Assembly (NCBI RefSeq): GCF_023169885.1
Contig: NZ_AP025516.1
Span: forward strand, 3,947,501-4,011,500
Length of the DNA: 64,000 bases
Source: Desulfofustis limnaeus
GTDB lineage: Bacteria; Desulfobacterota; Desulfobulbia; Desulfobulbales; Desulfocapsaceae
Direction of reading: 5' to 3'
This document shows positions 54,415-63,651 of this stretch, piece after piece (the first letter of the stretch is position 1; every line of letters starts with the position of its first letter). The notes beneath the pieces were generated by a model. That model did no database searches, was not told the origin of the DNA, and worked only from the letters and a program-made list of their open reading frames with translations. The position numbers were made by a program, and so were the translations under genes.

Positions 54415-54949
54415 AAAGAATAGGTGCAAGGTCAAACTCTTGTCAAGAGGTGCCCAGTTGATTCATTGAAATAAAAGCGGAAAAGCTATGGACGACAATA
54501 CTGAAAAGCAGACTCGAATACCCGCAATCGATTGATCGCCGGTTGCGGAAGATCGAGGATCGGCTATCTGGCCAGGATGATCTGGCTGAATTCAAAGCCA
54601 GGTCAGCGTTTGTTAAAACTCATCTCTATTTTTTTTTGCACTGCCACAAACAAAAAAACGGGGTCACTCATTAAAAGGCGTCTTGTCAAGGAATAGACTA
54701 CTCCGATCAAGGGAAAAGCGTTTTCCCTTGCGAGAGTATTACTTCCATCTACCGCGTGCATTGTTTGTCCGTTCTTTTTTGCACCCGTGATTTCGGCGAT
54801 AATGTGTCGGTGGTTCGATCCACTGCGCCCCACCATTTAAAAAGGACAGACCCGTCCACTAACTACGTCCGGTTGTTGGGCGGATTTTCTTTTTGTCCCT
54901 ATTGTCAGCGATTTAAATTGCTTTTATGGTGTCAGGGCTGCCGCCCCGA
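54415..54949. other. Degraded intergenic stretch
   Basis: No complete gene. A plus-strand frame without start codon runs from 54462 to 54674 and contains a protein-like stretch (RLEYPQSIDRRLRKIEDRL), so it may be the tail of a lost gene. A tRNA-3'-end-like relic lies at 54808-54835. The rest shows T-rich runs and no recognised feature. Confidence 0.45.
54808..54835 (+). other. tRNA 3'-end-like fragment (possible old attachment site)
   Basis: GGTGGTTCGATCCACTGCG followed by CCCCACCA resembles the T-arm, acceptor strand and CCA of a tRNA, but the T-loop is one base short and no tRNA body precedes it. Such stubs are typical of attachment sites left by integrated elements. Confidence 0.4.
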
Positions 54950-55138
54950 TCACTCCCTTTTCAGGATACTTGTCATACCCCGCTTCTCCTTCGCCTCAAA
55001 ATTCTCCGCATTCTTACCCCCATTCTCCGGACCTCGTCCGGACTCCTGCATTTTTTCCTGCAACCGCTGTTCGGCGATCTCGTCGGCAAACTGGTTGATA
55101 CTCTACATGATTCCCTCAAACAGGTCTTTGATGTCCAT
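54950..55138 (-). pseudogene. Small helical protein gene broken by an amber codon
   Basis: A 62-residue frame from ATG 55138 (MDIKDLFEGIM) with a good ribosome-binding site (GAGGAG) and a highly charged helical sequence (QFADEIAEQRLQEKMQESG). It is interrupted by TAG at 55103-55105, codon 12. No start codon allows translation of the rest as a good product. I recognise no family. Amber read-through is possible but unsupported. Confidence 0.45.
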
Positions 55139-55335
55139 GGTCGGTCGCTCCTCGTTGTGGGTTCTGCCCTTACTTACCGGAGTGGTTTCAAATCTGTCGG
55201 AACTCCTTCGAATTTTGAGTTGCACGCCACATAGCAGATGTTATATTGTCGGGTAGTTGTGAATGGCCCTTGTGCGCCCGGTGGTTTCGGGTGTGCAAAA
55301 GCCAAGAAGATCAATTTGCCTTGGGAGGCTGAGCG

Positions 55336-55626
55336 ATGAACAGACAACGTGCCCTTGACCTGCTGAGCCGCAGCAAGCCGGAGCTGCAGGCCCGTTTTGG
55401 CGTGACCCGACTGGCCCTGTTCGGCTCCATCGCCCGCGACACGGCAAACAGCGGCAGTGATGTCGATGTGCTGGTGGCATTTGACGGCCCGGCCACCTCC
55501 AAGCGCTATTTCGGCGTGCAGTTCTACCTGGAGGACTTGCTCGGCTGTCCGGTCGATCTGGTCACCGAAAAGGCCCTGCGGCCGGAGCTGCGCCCCTATA
55601 TCGAACGGGAGCGGGTCAATGTCTGA
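55336..55626 (+). CDS. mntA: MntA-type minimal nucleotidyltransferase (antitoxin)
   Basis: A 96-residue nucleotidyltransferase of the MNT-HEPN toxin-antitoxin type. The catalytic motif is LFGSIARDTANSGSDVDVLV. Relatives neutralise HepT by attaching AMP units to a tyrosine. The end overlaps hepT by 8 nt. It is the first of four overlapping genes. Confidence 0.93.
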   Translation: MNRQRALDLLSRSKPELQARFGVTRLALFGSIARDTANSGSDVDVLVAFDGPATSKRYFGVQFYLEDLLGCPVDLVTEKALRPELRPYIERERVNV

Positions 55627-55975
55627 TGCCAGCCAGCGCGAATGGCGCTTCTACCTCGACGACATGATCGACTTCGCCGGGAAGGTGCTTGCCTACACCG
55701 ACGGGCTTGACCAGGCCGCTTTCGTGGCCAGCGGCCTGACCTACGACGCCACCCTGCGCAACCTGGAGCTGATCGGCGAAGCCGCCACCCATATCCCGGA
55801 CGAAATCCGCGCCGCCCATCCGGAAATTCCCTGGCGGATGATCATCGCCACCCGCAACCGCCTCATTCACGGCTACCTCGGCATCGACGACGACACCCTG
55901 TGGAGCATCATCCAGGATGATGTGCCCGAACTGCTGCCGCTGCTCAAGGCGCTGAAAGACGAGGCGCAGTCATGA
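55619..55975 (+). CDS. hepT: HepT-type HEPN ribonuclease toxin
   Basis: A 118-residue HEPN protein. The active site RNRLIHGY matches Rx4HxY, including the tyrosine that MntA modifies. It is expected to cleave RNA when free. ATG 55619 (MSDASQREW) overlaps mntA, and its stop overlaps the next gene as ATGA. Intact. Confidence 0.93.
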   Translation: MSDASQREWRFYLDDMIDFAGKVLAYTDGLDQAAFVASGLTYDATLRNLELIGEAATHIPDEIRAAHPEIPWRMIIATRNRLIHGYLGIDDDTLWSIIQDDVPELLPLLKALKDEAQS

Positions 55976-56301
55976 AACCCGGCAGCGTCAAGATTGTCGA
56001 CCGCGTCTCAGCCGTCGAGGCGATCAAGCGGTTGAATGAAGAGGATCTGCTCTTTCTCAACCAGCTGATCGTCGAGCGGCTCAAGCTCATCTCCCAGGCC
56101 CGCGCCACCACGCTGATGACCAGTTTCACCAAGGACGACCGGGTCGGCTTCCAGGCTCCGGACGGCCGGATGCTGGAAGGCATGGTGCTGCGCCTCAACA
56201 AAAAGACCATCAGCGTCGCCACCGACGACGGCCACCAGTGGAACGTCTCGCCCGGCCTGTTGCGCCTCGTTCAATCAGCGGGAGATGTCCAATGGCCATG
56301 A
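55972..56301 (+). CDS. Small protein with SH3-like C-terminal barrel
   Basis: A 109-residue protein. The N-terminal half is helical (EAIKRLNEEDLLFLNQLIVE). The C-terminal half (DDRVGFQAPDGRMLEGMVLR, KKTISVATDDGHQWNVSPGL) looks like a small SH3/KOW-type barrel that could bind nucleic acid or protein. It overlaps hepT by 4 nt and the HTH gene by 10 nt, so it belongs functionally to this operon. Function unknown. Confidence 0.75.
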   Translation: MKPGSVKIVDRVSAVEAIKRLNEEDLLFLNQLIVERLKLISQARATTLMTSFTKDDRVGFQAPDGRMLEGMVLRLNKKTISVATDDGHQWNVSPGLLRLVQSAGDVQWP

Positions 56302-56507
56302 TCCGCCAACCCAAAAACTTTCCGGAAACGGTCAAGGAGGTGCGGCGGCAGCTGGCGCTCTCCCAGGAGGAGTTGGCCCACGCCCTCGGGGTGAGCTTCG
56401 CCACCGTTAATCGCTGGGAGAACGGCAAGACGATGCCGTCGAAGCTGGCGCAGCGGCAGTTCGAGCAGTTTTGTGCGCTAAAACGGGAACAGGGTGAACT
56501 GGTCTGA
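56292..56507 (+). CDS. XRE-family helix-turn-helix protein
   Basis: A 71-residue DNA-binding protein: VRRQLALSQEELAHALGVSF forms the first helices and TVNRWENGKTMPS the recognition part. ATG 56292 follows GGGAG. It probably represses the four-gene operon. Confidence 0.85.
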   Translation: MAMIRQPKNFPETVKEVRRQLALSQEELAHALGVSFATVNRWENGKTMPSKLAQRQFEQFCALKREQGELV

Positions 56508-56531
56508 TGGTTTTCAGTGAGAAGGCCGCCC

Positions 56532-56927
56532 ATGTCAAAGTTCTCTTTTGGCAGGAGTTTGAATATGGAAAAACAACGATAATTAAAGGATTTAGCCGAT
56601 ATTGTCCGGGTATTCTGCGAAGCTCGCGACTGGGATCAGTTCCACGGCCCTAAGGATCTGGCCATCGGTGTTATTACCGAGGCGTCAGAGTTGTTAGAGC
56701 ATTTTCGCTTTCAAACGGACGAGCAGGCGATGGCGTTGCTGGAAAACCAGCAGGTCAAAGGGGATATTGAGGATGAACTGGCCGATGTCCTCTTTTTCTT
56801 GCTGCGGTTTTCCCAAAGGTTTGAGGTTGATCTGACCAAGGCCCTACTTCGGAAGATCGAGAAGAGTGAAAAGAAATATCCTGTAGAAAAGGCGAAAGGG
56901 AAAAACACCAAGTACACGAAGCTGTAG
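56532..56927 (+). pseudogene. MazG-like nucleotide pyrophosphohydrolase with early stop
   Basis: The frame encodes FCEARDWDQFHGPKDLAIGV, TEASELLEHF and a helix with EDELADVLFFLLRF, all hallmarks of the small MazG/dUTPase-like NTP pyrophosphohydrolases (about 110 residues). Both possible ATG codons (56532 and 56565) are followed in frame by TAA at 56580-56582, before the domain begins. No alternative start gives the complete domain; the next ATG (56691) would remove the first catalytic helix. It lies 29 nt upstream of the equally damaged nuclease/helicase gene. Confidence 0.75.
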
Positions 56928-56956
56928 ATCAATATCTGCATTCCGAGGGGCCAGCA

Positions 56957-59359
56957 TTGATCGTTTATTCCGCCACAAAAGCCAGGTTCAAAGAAGATGT
57001 CATGACCAATGACATCGGTGGCATTATCTTTGAAGCATTCCAGAATGCAACAGGGAGAAGCACCGGTAGAGCAGAAATCGAGTCGTGGATGCACTCGCTG
57101 CAGTATATGGATCGAGTGCTCAATGACTACGAGATCCCCCATGATGCAGGCGTCGCCATCGAGTACCACCTCCCGCAGACCTCAAAACGTATCGACTTTA
57201 TCCTGACCGGGAGGGACAGAGATCAGCGTGAATCGGCCGTCCTCGTAGAACTGAAACAGTGACAGAAGGCGGAATTAACTCAAAGTGACGCGGTCGTCAT
57301 CACCCGGTTCAAGCATGGCTCTGCCGAAGTCCTCCATCCCTCCTACCAAGCCTGGGCTTACAAGCGTCTCCTTGAAGATTTTAACCAGACCGTTCAGGAA
57401 GAACAAATAGGGCTCTTCCCATGTGCCTATCTGCACAACTACGATGACGATGGCGTGATCACCCATCCCTTCTACAGCGATCACATCAAACGTGCCCCGA
57501 TCTTCCTCAAGCACGATGCCCTGAAACTCCAGCAGTTCATTAAGTCCCACGTCAAATACGGCGATTTGACCCGGATCATGTACCGGATCGAACACGGGAA
57601 GATTAAACCTTCCAAGAACCTGGCCGACGAACTAACGTCGATGCTCAAAGGAAACCGGGAATTCGTTTTGATCGACGACCAGAAAGTGGTGTTCGAGAAG
57701 GCGAAACGACTGGCAGAGCAGGCTTCGGAGCATACCAAAAATGTCTTGATCGTCGAGGGTGGGCCAGGCACCGGCAAGTCGGTTTTGGCGATCAACCTCC
57801 TTGTGGCGCTCACGGAACGAGAATTCGTCGTCCAGTATGTTACCCGTAACTCGGCTCCGCGACTCGTTTACGAGGCCAAACTCATCGGGCATTTTCGCAA
57901 GACGCATATATCCAATATGTTCTCCAGCTCCGGCTCTTACCATGCAGTTCCACCCAATACGTTCGGTTGCCTCATTATTGACGAGGCGCACCGTTTGAAC
58001 GAGAAGTCCGGCATGTTCAATCACTTGGGTGAAAACCAGATTAAAGAAATCATCAATGCCAGCAAACTGAGTGTCTTCTTCATCGATGAAGACCAGAAAG
58101 TGACTCTGAAGGATATCGGTGACAAGGAGTCGATCTGTGCTTGGGCAAAAAAGCTAGGTGCCGATGTCGTCGAGGTTGGTCTGGAATCCCAGTTCCGCTG
58201 CAACGGTTCCAATGGCTATCTGGCTTGGCTTGACAACACCCTGCAGATACGGGAGACGGCCAACGATACGCTCGATACCCGCGAGTACGATTTTCGTATC
58301 GTCGATTCGCCGACAGAGTTGCATGAGCTGATTAAGGCCAAGAACAAGAAGAACAACAAAGCGCGAGTGGTTGCCGGTTACTGCTGGGACTGGGTCAGCA
58401 AGAAGAATTCGCTGCTGAAAGACATTGTGATTGGCGACTACAAGGCGACGTGGAACCTGGAAACGGACGGACAGGCGTGGATCATCAAGCCCGACTCTGT
58501 CAGTGAGGTGGGGTGCATCCACACCTGCCAGGGATTAGAGGTGGACTACATAGGCGTCATCGTTGGCCCGGACTTTGTTGTTCGTGAAGGTAAAGTAGAG
58601 ACCCGGCCAGCCGAGCGGTCAAAAATGGATAAATCGATCCAGGGGTGGAAGAAGCTAGTCAAGGAAGATCCTGATGGAGGAGTATTAAGGATCGATGCCA
58701 TCATAAAAAATACTTACCGTACCCTCATGACCCGTGGTCAGAAAGGGTGTTACGTCTATTTTGTCGATGACGAAACGCGCAGGTACTTCACTGAGCGGTT
58801 GCAATTTCGGCCGGCAGCAGAGTCGATAATCGAGAAACCGATTCTGCCTTCACACGAAGAAGCTGTAGACCTGCCGTTTCGCCGGCTTGGTTTGGATGAA
58901 GCAAGGCCTTATGTGAATTGTGTGCCAATCTACGACCTCAAGGTCGCCGCCGGAGGTTTCAGCGACGAGCAGCAGACAGACGGGTGCGACTGGGTTGAGC
59001 TGCCGGAAGAATTCCGGCCGCGGAAGGGACTGTTTGTGGCTCAAGTGGTTGGGGAGTCGATGAACCGGCGCATCCCGAACGGTGCATGGTGCCTGTTCCG
59101 TGAAGAAAAAGGGGGCTCACGGAACGGCAAGATTGTACTGGCTTCGCACCGGGAGATTGCCGACACCGATACCAGCCGCCATTACACCGTCAAGATTTAT
59201 GAAAGCACCAAAGAGAGTCGGGATGATGGCTCGTGGCGGCACACGTCGATCATTCTTCGGCCGGACAGCTATCTTCCGGGCTATGAGCCGATTGCTTTGA
59301 GTGAGGAGCAGGCGGACGATTTGTGGGTGATTGGGGAGTTGGTGGCTGTGCTTGGGTGA
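56957..59359 (+). pseudogene. Nuclease + DUF2075 helicase-like + S24 peptidase-like protein, one nonsense codon
   Basis: An 801-codon frame starting at TTG 56957 (MIVYSATKARF, the usual family opening) and broken only by TGA at 57260-57262, codon 102. The N-terminal part has a PD-(D/E)xK-like core (RIDFILTG, VLVELKQ). The middle is a DUF2075 P-loop domain: Walker A EGGPGTGKSVLA, Walker B CLIIDEAHRL, and an ending with TRGQKGCYVYFVDDE. The C-terminal 150 residues look like a LexA/S24 protease (VVGESMNRRIPNGAW; a Lys in YTVKIYES). The stop replaces what is normally Trp in ELKQW, so TGG to TGA is the likely change. The intact part after the stop has no good restart that keeps the nuclease. Confidence 0.82.
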
Positions 59360-59529
59360 ACCATTAGCGTCACGCCTGCCGGGACAAGTTTCAAGTGATT
59401 CGTTACGATACAGAGTGCGCAAATTCAAGCATGCAAGGAAACTGAATAAATATCAGCCGTTCCAAGCCATTACCCCCGAGTTGTTGATCCGAGTTGCCGT
59501 GATCAGCGAGGGATTTCAGCAACGGAGAG

Positions 59530-59664
59530 ATGGAAGGAAAGAAGATAGTGCCAGCTTGCTGGATCATCGCCGTTCCCAACGGCGCAGGTAAAACCACCTT
59601 CGCCCTGGAATACTTCCCCCTGCCGAGTGTTGAGATGTCGAAACTGCGCGTCGCCGAACGGGCC
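59530..59664 (+). pseudogene. Zeta-toxin-like N-terminal fragment
   Basis: The frame from ATG 59530 begins IVPACWIIAVPNGAGKTTFA, the P-loop start of zeta-type UDP-sugar kinases (usually IIAGPNGAGKTT). It runs only about 35 codons before changing into unrelated sequence. The preceding frame (AITPELLIRVAVISEGFQQR, ending at 59591) resembles the short antitoxin that normally precedes such kinases. Only the stubs remain. Confidence 0.6.
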
Positions 59665-60304
59665 GCCCATGGCGGGCAAACAGGTGATCCACATGGCTCC
59701 GTCCGCCGACCGGGTGCCGCAACTGATGACCGATCTGTTCGGCTGGCTGGTCGCCACCGATGCCCATCCGCTTATCGCCAGTTCAGTCTTTCACTACGAA
59801 TTCGAATTCATTCACCCCTTCGCCGATGGCAACGGTCGCATGGGGCAGCTGTGGCAAAGCCTGATTCTGGCCCGCTGGAATCCCCTGTTCGCCGACATCC
59901 CGGTGGAAAGCCTGATCCTCGAGCACCAAGACGAATACTACGCAGCGTTGCAGGAAAGCACCCGTCAGACCGACTCCGCGCCCTTTATCGCCTTCATGCT
60001 GCGGATGATCCTGGATACGGTGACCAGCTCGACCCCGGAAGTTACCCCGGAAGTCAGATTGCTTTCAGTCTTGACCTCCGAGATGACCCGGCTACAGATC
60101 AAAGAAGCGCTCGGACTGAAAGACGATGAGCATTTCCGCAAGGCCTATCTGCTCCCCGCTTTGGAGGCCGGATTGGTTGAAATGACCATCCCCGACAAGC
60201 CGCGCAGCAGCAAACAGAAATACCGGCTGACAGACAAAGGCCGTCAAGTGATGGCCCGGCACGGCGGTGGAAAAATTGCGACAAACTCGCGACACGGCTT
60301 GTGA
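59627..60304 (+). pseudogene. Fic-family AMPylase, N-terminally truncated
   Basis: The C-terminal two thirds of a Fic protein. Recognisable sequence begins at GKQVIHMAPSADRVPQLM (from about 59672). The catalytic motif HPFADGNGRMGQLW is present, with Gln where many Fic enzymes have Arg. A winged-helix domain follows (about 60060-60270). The N-terminal lobe, including the region that carries the inhibitory helix, has been replaced by the zeta-like fragment through a deletion. It might be expressed from ATG 59669, but activity is doubtful. Confidence 0.7.
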
Positions 60305-60361
60305 CAATCGGGCCATGGCATTCCCCGGGACGATAAAAGAGAGTTTCTTGAAAGGCATCCT

Positions 60362-60694
60362 ATGGGGCAGATGAAACCGTTTTCCGGAAAATGGCGCATC
60401 GTCGAGATGGAGGTCTGGGATCAGGATTATGTCGACATGGAGGTGCCGGGATACATCCGCATCGGCTCGGACGGCACCGGACAGTTTCAGTACGGGCTGG
60501 TCTCCGGGGACATCGATGGCCGGGTGGAGCAATGCAGTAATGCGCCACGTTTCGATTTTTCCTGGTCTGGACAGGATGAAAACGATCCCGCCTGCGGTCG
60601 GGGCTGGGCAGTCATTGAAAATGACGAGCTTACCGGCCGCATTTATCTGCATCTGGCTGACGACTCCACCTTTCGGGCAATCAAAAGCAAATAG
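60362..60694 (+). CDS. Conserved small protein of unknown function
   Basis: A 110-residue acidic, beta-rich protein (FSGKWRIVEMEVWDQDYVDM, GYIRIGSDGTGQFQYGLVSG, RFDFSWSGQDENDPACGRGW). The opening FSGxWRIVEM is familiar from a widespread family of stand-alone hypothetical proteins, often in mobile regions. The start could be 60362 or the ATG 9 nt later. It precedes the frameshifted gene and the TOTE-type helicase, all in one direction. Confidence 0.75.
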   Translation: MGQMKPFSGKWRIVEMEVWDQDYVDMEVPGYIRIGSDGTGQFQYGLVSGDIDGRVEQCSNAPRFDFSWSGQDENDPACGRGWAVIENDELTGRIYLHLADDSTFRAIKSK

Positions 60695-60702
60695 TGGGCC
60701 CC

Positions 60703-61253
60703 ATGAAAAAATCGAGCAAGAAAAGCCGACCTGGACCGATCTGAAGCGCCAGCTTGCCGACCTCGACCGTCCGGCGCTGCTGGGCCTAATTCAGGACCTG
60801 TACGCCGCCAGCAAGAGCAATCAGGCTTTTCTCCATGCCCGCTTCGCCTTGGGTGAGGATGTGCTCGAACCGTACAAGACAACCATCGACCGCTGGGTTT
60901 GTCCGGGTGTGATGCGCAATCAGGATAGCTCAGTTGCCAAGGCCAAGAAGGCGATTTCCGATTACAAGAAAGCCATAGGTCGGCCGGAAGGGCTGGCGGA
61001 GCTGACGGTGTTCTATTGCGAATCCTGCATGAACCTGCTCGGCTACTGCGGCATGGATGACGAGGGCTATTTCAACGCCTTGGTGCGAATGTTCGAGCAG
61101 GCGCTGAAGGCGATTACGGCGCTTGAGCCAGATCAGCAGGAAGACTTTGTCGAACGGCTTGAACGTGTCCGGCACGAAGGCCACAACTGGGGCTGGGGTG
61201 TTGGTGATGACATGGACGATCTGATGGCGGAGTATGGATTTGCCGAACAGTGA
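60703..61253 (+). pseudogene. Helical protein of unknown function with N-terminal frameshift
   Basis: The body (WTDLKRQLADLDRPALLGLI, KAKKAISDYKKAIGRPEGLA, LTVFYCESCMNLLGYCGMDD) is a helical protein of about 180 residues often met near helicases of this type. Its own frame has no start codon. ATG 60703 (MKKSSKKS) is one base out; adding one A in AAGAAAAG near 60719-60724 would join them. It is either a real frameshift or a sequencing error in an A-run. The end overlaps the start of the helicase gene by 20 nt. Confidence 0.65.
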
Positions 61254-63651
61254 CAAGAGACAGAGTGAACAGGACGAATTGCATCAACTGCGCGAGGAGA
61301 ATGCCCGCCTCAAGGAACTGCTGACCCAGCACGGCATCGCCTGGGAAGAGCCGACCACCACTGCACCCATTCCTGCTACAGCCGAATCTGCACCAACCCC
61401 AACCCATTTCACCACTGAAGACAAGATCACCCTGTTCCGCCGTCTGTTTCGGGGGCGGGAGGATGTCCACCCACAGCGCTGGGAGTCGGCCAAGGGCACA
61501 TCCGGCTATTCACCGGCCTGCGGCAATGAGTGGAAGCCCGGTATCTGCCACAAGCCTCGGGTGAAATGCGGTGACTGCAGCCAGCGCCAGTTGCTGCCGG
61601 TGACCGATCAGGTGATCTACGACCATTTGGCCGGGAAACAGACTATCGGCGTCTATCCGCTCCTGGGCGACGATAGCTGCTATTTTCTCGCGGCCGATTT
61701 CGATGAGGCCGACTGGCGGGAGGATGCCCAGGCTTTCATGCAATCCTGCCGTGAGCTTAGCATTCCGGCGGCGCTGGAGATTTCCCGCTCCGGCAATGGC
61801 GCTCACGCCTGGATCTTTTTTGCCGTGCCGGTTCCGGCCCGCGAGGCCCGGCAGCTCGGAGCCGCACTGATCAGCCACACCTGCGACCTCACCCGGCAAT
61901 TGTCCCTGACCAGCTACGACCGCCTGTTTCCCAACCAGGACACCATGCCCAAAGGCGGCTTCGGCAACCTGATCGCGCTGCCTCTGCAGAAACAACCTAG
62001 GGAATCAGGGCGCAGCGTGTTCGTTGATGAAGACCTGCAACCCCATTCAGACCAGTGGGCTTTTCTGGCATCCATCCGTCCCATGTCCCGGCGGGACTTG
62101 GATGACGCCATTTTGCGGGCCAGCGGCGGTCGCCATCCCCTGGATGTCGCCTTTGCCGCCGAGGAAGAAGACAGCAAGCCATGGCAACGACCATCACCTG
62201 TACCCGCCCGGATTGCTGGCCCATTGCCGGAATCGCTGACCCTGGTGCTGGCCAACCAGATTTTCATCGCCAAGGCCGACCTGTCGCAGCCGCTGGCCAA
62301 CCGCCTGATCCGTCTCGCCGCCTTCCAGAATCCTGAATTCTACAAGGCCCAGGCCATGCGCCTGCCGGTGTGGAACAAACCGCGCATCATCGGCTGCGCC
62401 GAGAATTTTCCGCAGCATATCGGCCTGCCGCGTGGCTGCCTCGATGAGGTGTTCGACCTGTTACAGGAGAACGACATCCGCCCGGAGCTGCAGGACGAAC
62501 GCTTGGCCGGACGGAAAGTGACGGCCAAGTTCACCGGCACCTTGCGCAAGGACCAGAAAGCGGCGGTGCGGGAGATGCTCAAGCATGAGGTCGGCGTGCT
62601 CTGCGCCCCGACGGCTTTCGGAAAGACGGTTACCGCAGCCGCCCTGATCGCCCGGCGCAAGGCCAGCACGCTGGTCCTGGTCCATCGCACTGAGTTGCTG
62701 CGTCAGTGGCAGGAACGATTGACCGGGTTCTTGGAGTTTCCCAAAGGAAGCTTAGGCGTCATCGGCGGTGGCAAGAAGAAGCCGTCCGGCAAGATCGACA
62801 TCGCGGTCATGCAGTCTCTTTCCCGTCGGGAGGATCTTGGCGAACTTCTCGACCAGTACGGACAGATCATCATCGACGAATGCCATCACCTGTCGGCATT
62901 TTCCTTCGAAGCGATCCTCAAACAGGCCAAGGCGAAATTCGTGGTGGGGCTGACCGCTACACCGATCCGCCGCGACGGTCATCAGCCGATCATCTTCATG
63001 CAGTGCGGGCCAATCCGCCACAGCGCCGCCAGACCGGAAACCGCACCGGCGCAACTGGAAGTCTGGCCAAAGGTGCTGCCCGTGCCGAAAATCCCGCCTG
63101 ATTCGCCGATTCAGGACGTGTTCCGTATCCTCGCAGGCGATGCGACCCGCAACCAACGTATTGTAGGGGATGTGCTGGCCGCCTACCGCGAAGGGCGAAA
63201 GGTGCTTGTGCTTACCGAGCGAACGGATCATTTGCCGTTGTTGCAGGAGGCGTTGGGGGATGAGGTCGAGCACTGCTTTGTCCTTCATGGCCGTTTGTCG
63301 AAGAATCAGCGAACGGCGGTGTTTGCGGAACTGGATGTGTTGGACGAGTCGGCACCAAGAGTCTTGCTCGCCACCGGCCGCCTGATCGGCGAGGGCTTCG
63401 ACCATCCGCCCCTCGACACGCTGGTGCTGGCCATGCCGATCTCCTGGAAGGGAACCTTGCAGCAATACGCAGGACGCCTGCACCGGGAACACGCCGACAA
63501 GCATGATGTGCGCATCTACGATTACACAGAGACCGATCAGCTGCAGCTGGCCCGCATGTGGGACAAACGCCAGCGCGGCTACCGGGCCATGGGGTACGAG
63601 ATCAAACCGATGGAGACCGTAGTCTTAGGAAAAGGCACGAACCTAAAGTAA
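61234..63651 (+). CDS. TOTE-type primase-helicase (AEP primase domain + SF2 helicase)
   Basis: An 805-residue protein of the TOTE conflict-system type. Residues 1-35 are a coiled coil. At about 55-335 is an archaeo-eukaryotic-primase-like domain (HKPRVKCGDC; catalytic acids in AADFDEADW; LEISRSGNGAHAWIFF). At about 430-790 is an SF2 helicase: motif I APTAFGKTVTAA, II IIIDECHHLS, III GLTATPIRRDG, VI QYAGRLHREH. Such proteins are predicted to sense invading nucleic acids. It appears complete and is the only intact large gene of this island end. ATG 61234 has GCGGAG upstream. Confidence 0.88.
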   Translation: MDLPNSDKRQSEQDELHQLREENARLKELLTQHGIAWEEPTTTAPIPATAESAPTPTHFTTEDKITLFRRLFRGREDVHPQRWESAKGTSGYSPACGNEWKPGICHKPRVKCGDCSQRQLLPVTDQVIYDHLAGKQTIGVYPLLGDDSCYFLAADFDEADWREDAQAFMQSCRELSIPAALEISRSGNGAHAWIFFAVPVPAREARQLGAALISHTCDLTRQLSLTSYDRLFPNQDTMPKGGFGNLIALPLQKQPRESGRSVFVDEDLQPHSDQWAFLASIRPMSRRDLDDAILRASGGRHPLDVAFAAEEEDSKPWQRPSPVPARIAGPLPESLTLVLANQIFIAKADLSQPLANRLIRLAAFQNPEFYKAQAMRLPVWNKPRIIGCAENFPQHIGLPRGCLDEVFDLLQENDIRPELQDERLAGRKVTAKFTGTLRKDQKAAVREMLKHEVGVLCAPTAFGKTVTAAALIARRKASTLVLVHRTELLRQWQERLTGFLEFPKGSLGVIGGGKKKPSGKIDIAVMQSLSRREDLGELLDQYGQIIIDECHHLSAFSFEAILKQAKAKFVVGLTATPIRRDGHQPIIFMQCGPIRHSAARPETAPAQLEVWPKVLPVPKIPPDSPIQDVFRILAGDATRNQRIVGDVLAAYREGRKVLVLTERTDHLPLLQEALGDEVEHCFVLHGRLSKNQRTAVFAELDVLDESAPRVLLATGRLIGEGFDHPPLDTLVLAMPISWKGTLQQYAGRLHREHADKHDVRIYDYTETDQLQLARMWDKRQRGYRAMGYEIKPMETVVLGKGTNLK

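Noticed and set aside
54808-54835. A complete tRNA gene
   Set aside because: Only the T-arm and acceptor 3' strand are recognisable; no D-arm, anticodon arm or 5' acceptor strand lies upstream.
57260-57262. In-frame TGA as a selenocysteine codon
   Set aside because: The position is a conserved Trp in relatives, no redox motif surrounds it and I see no SECIS-like hairpin directly after it.
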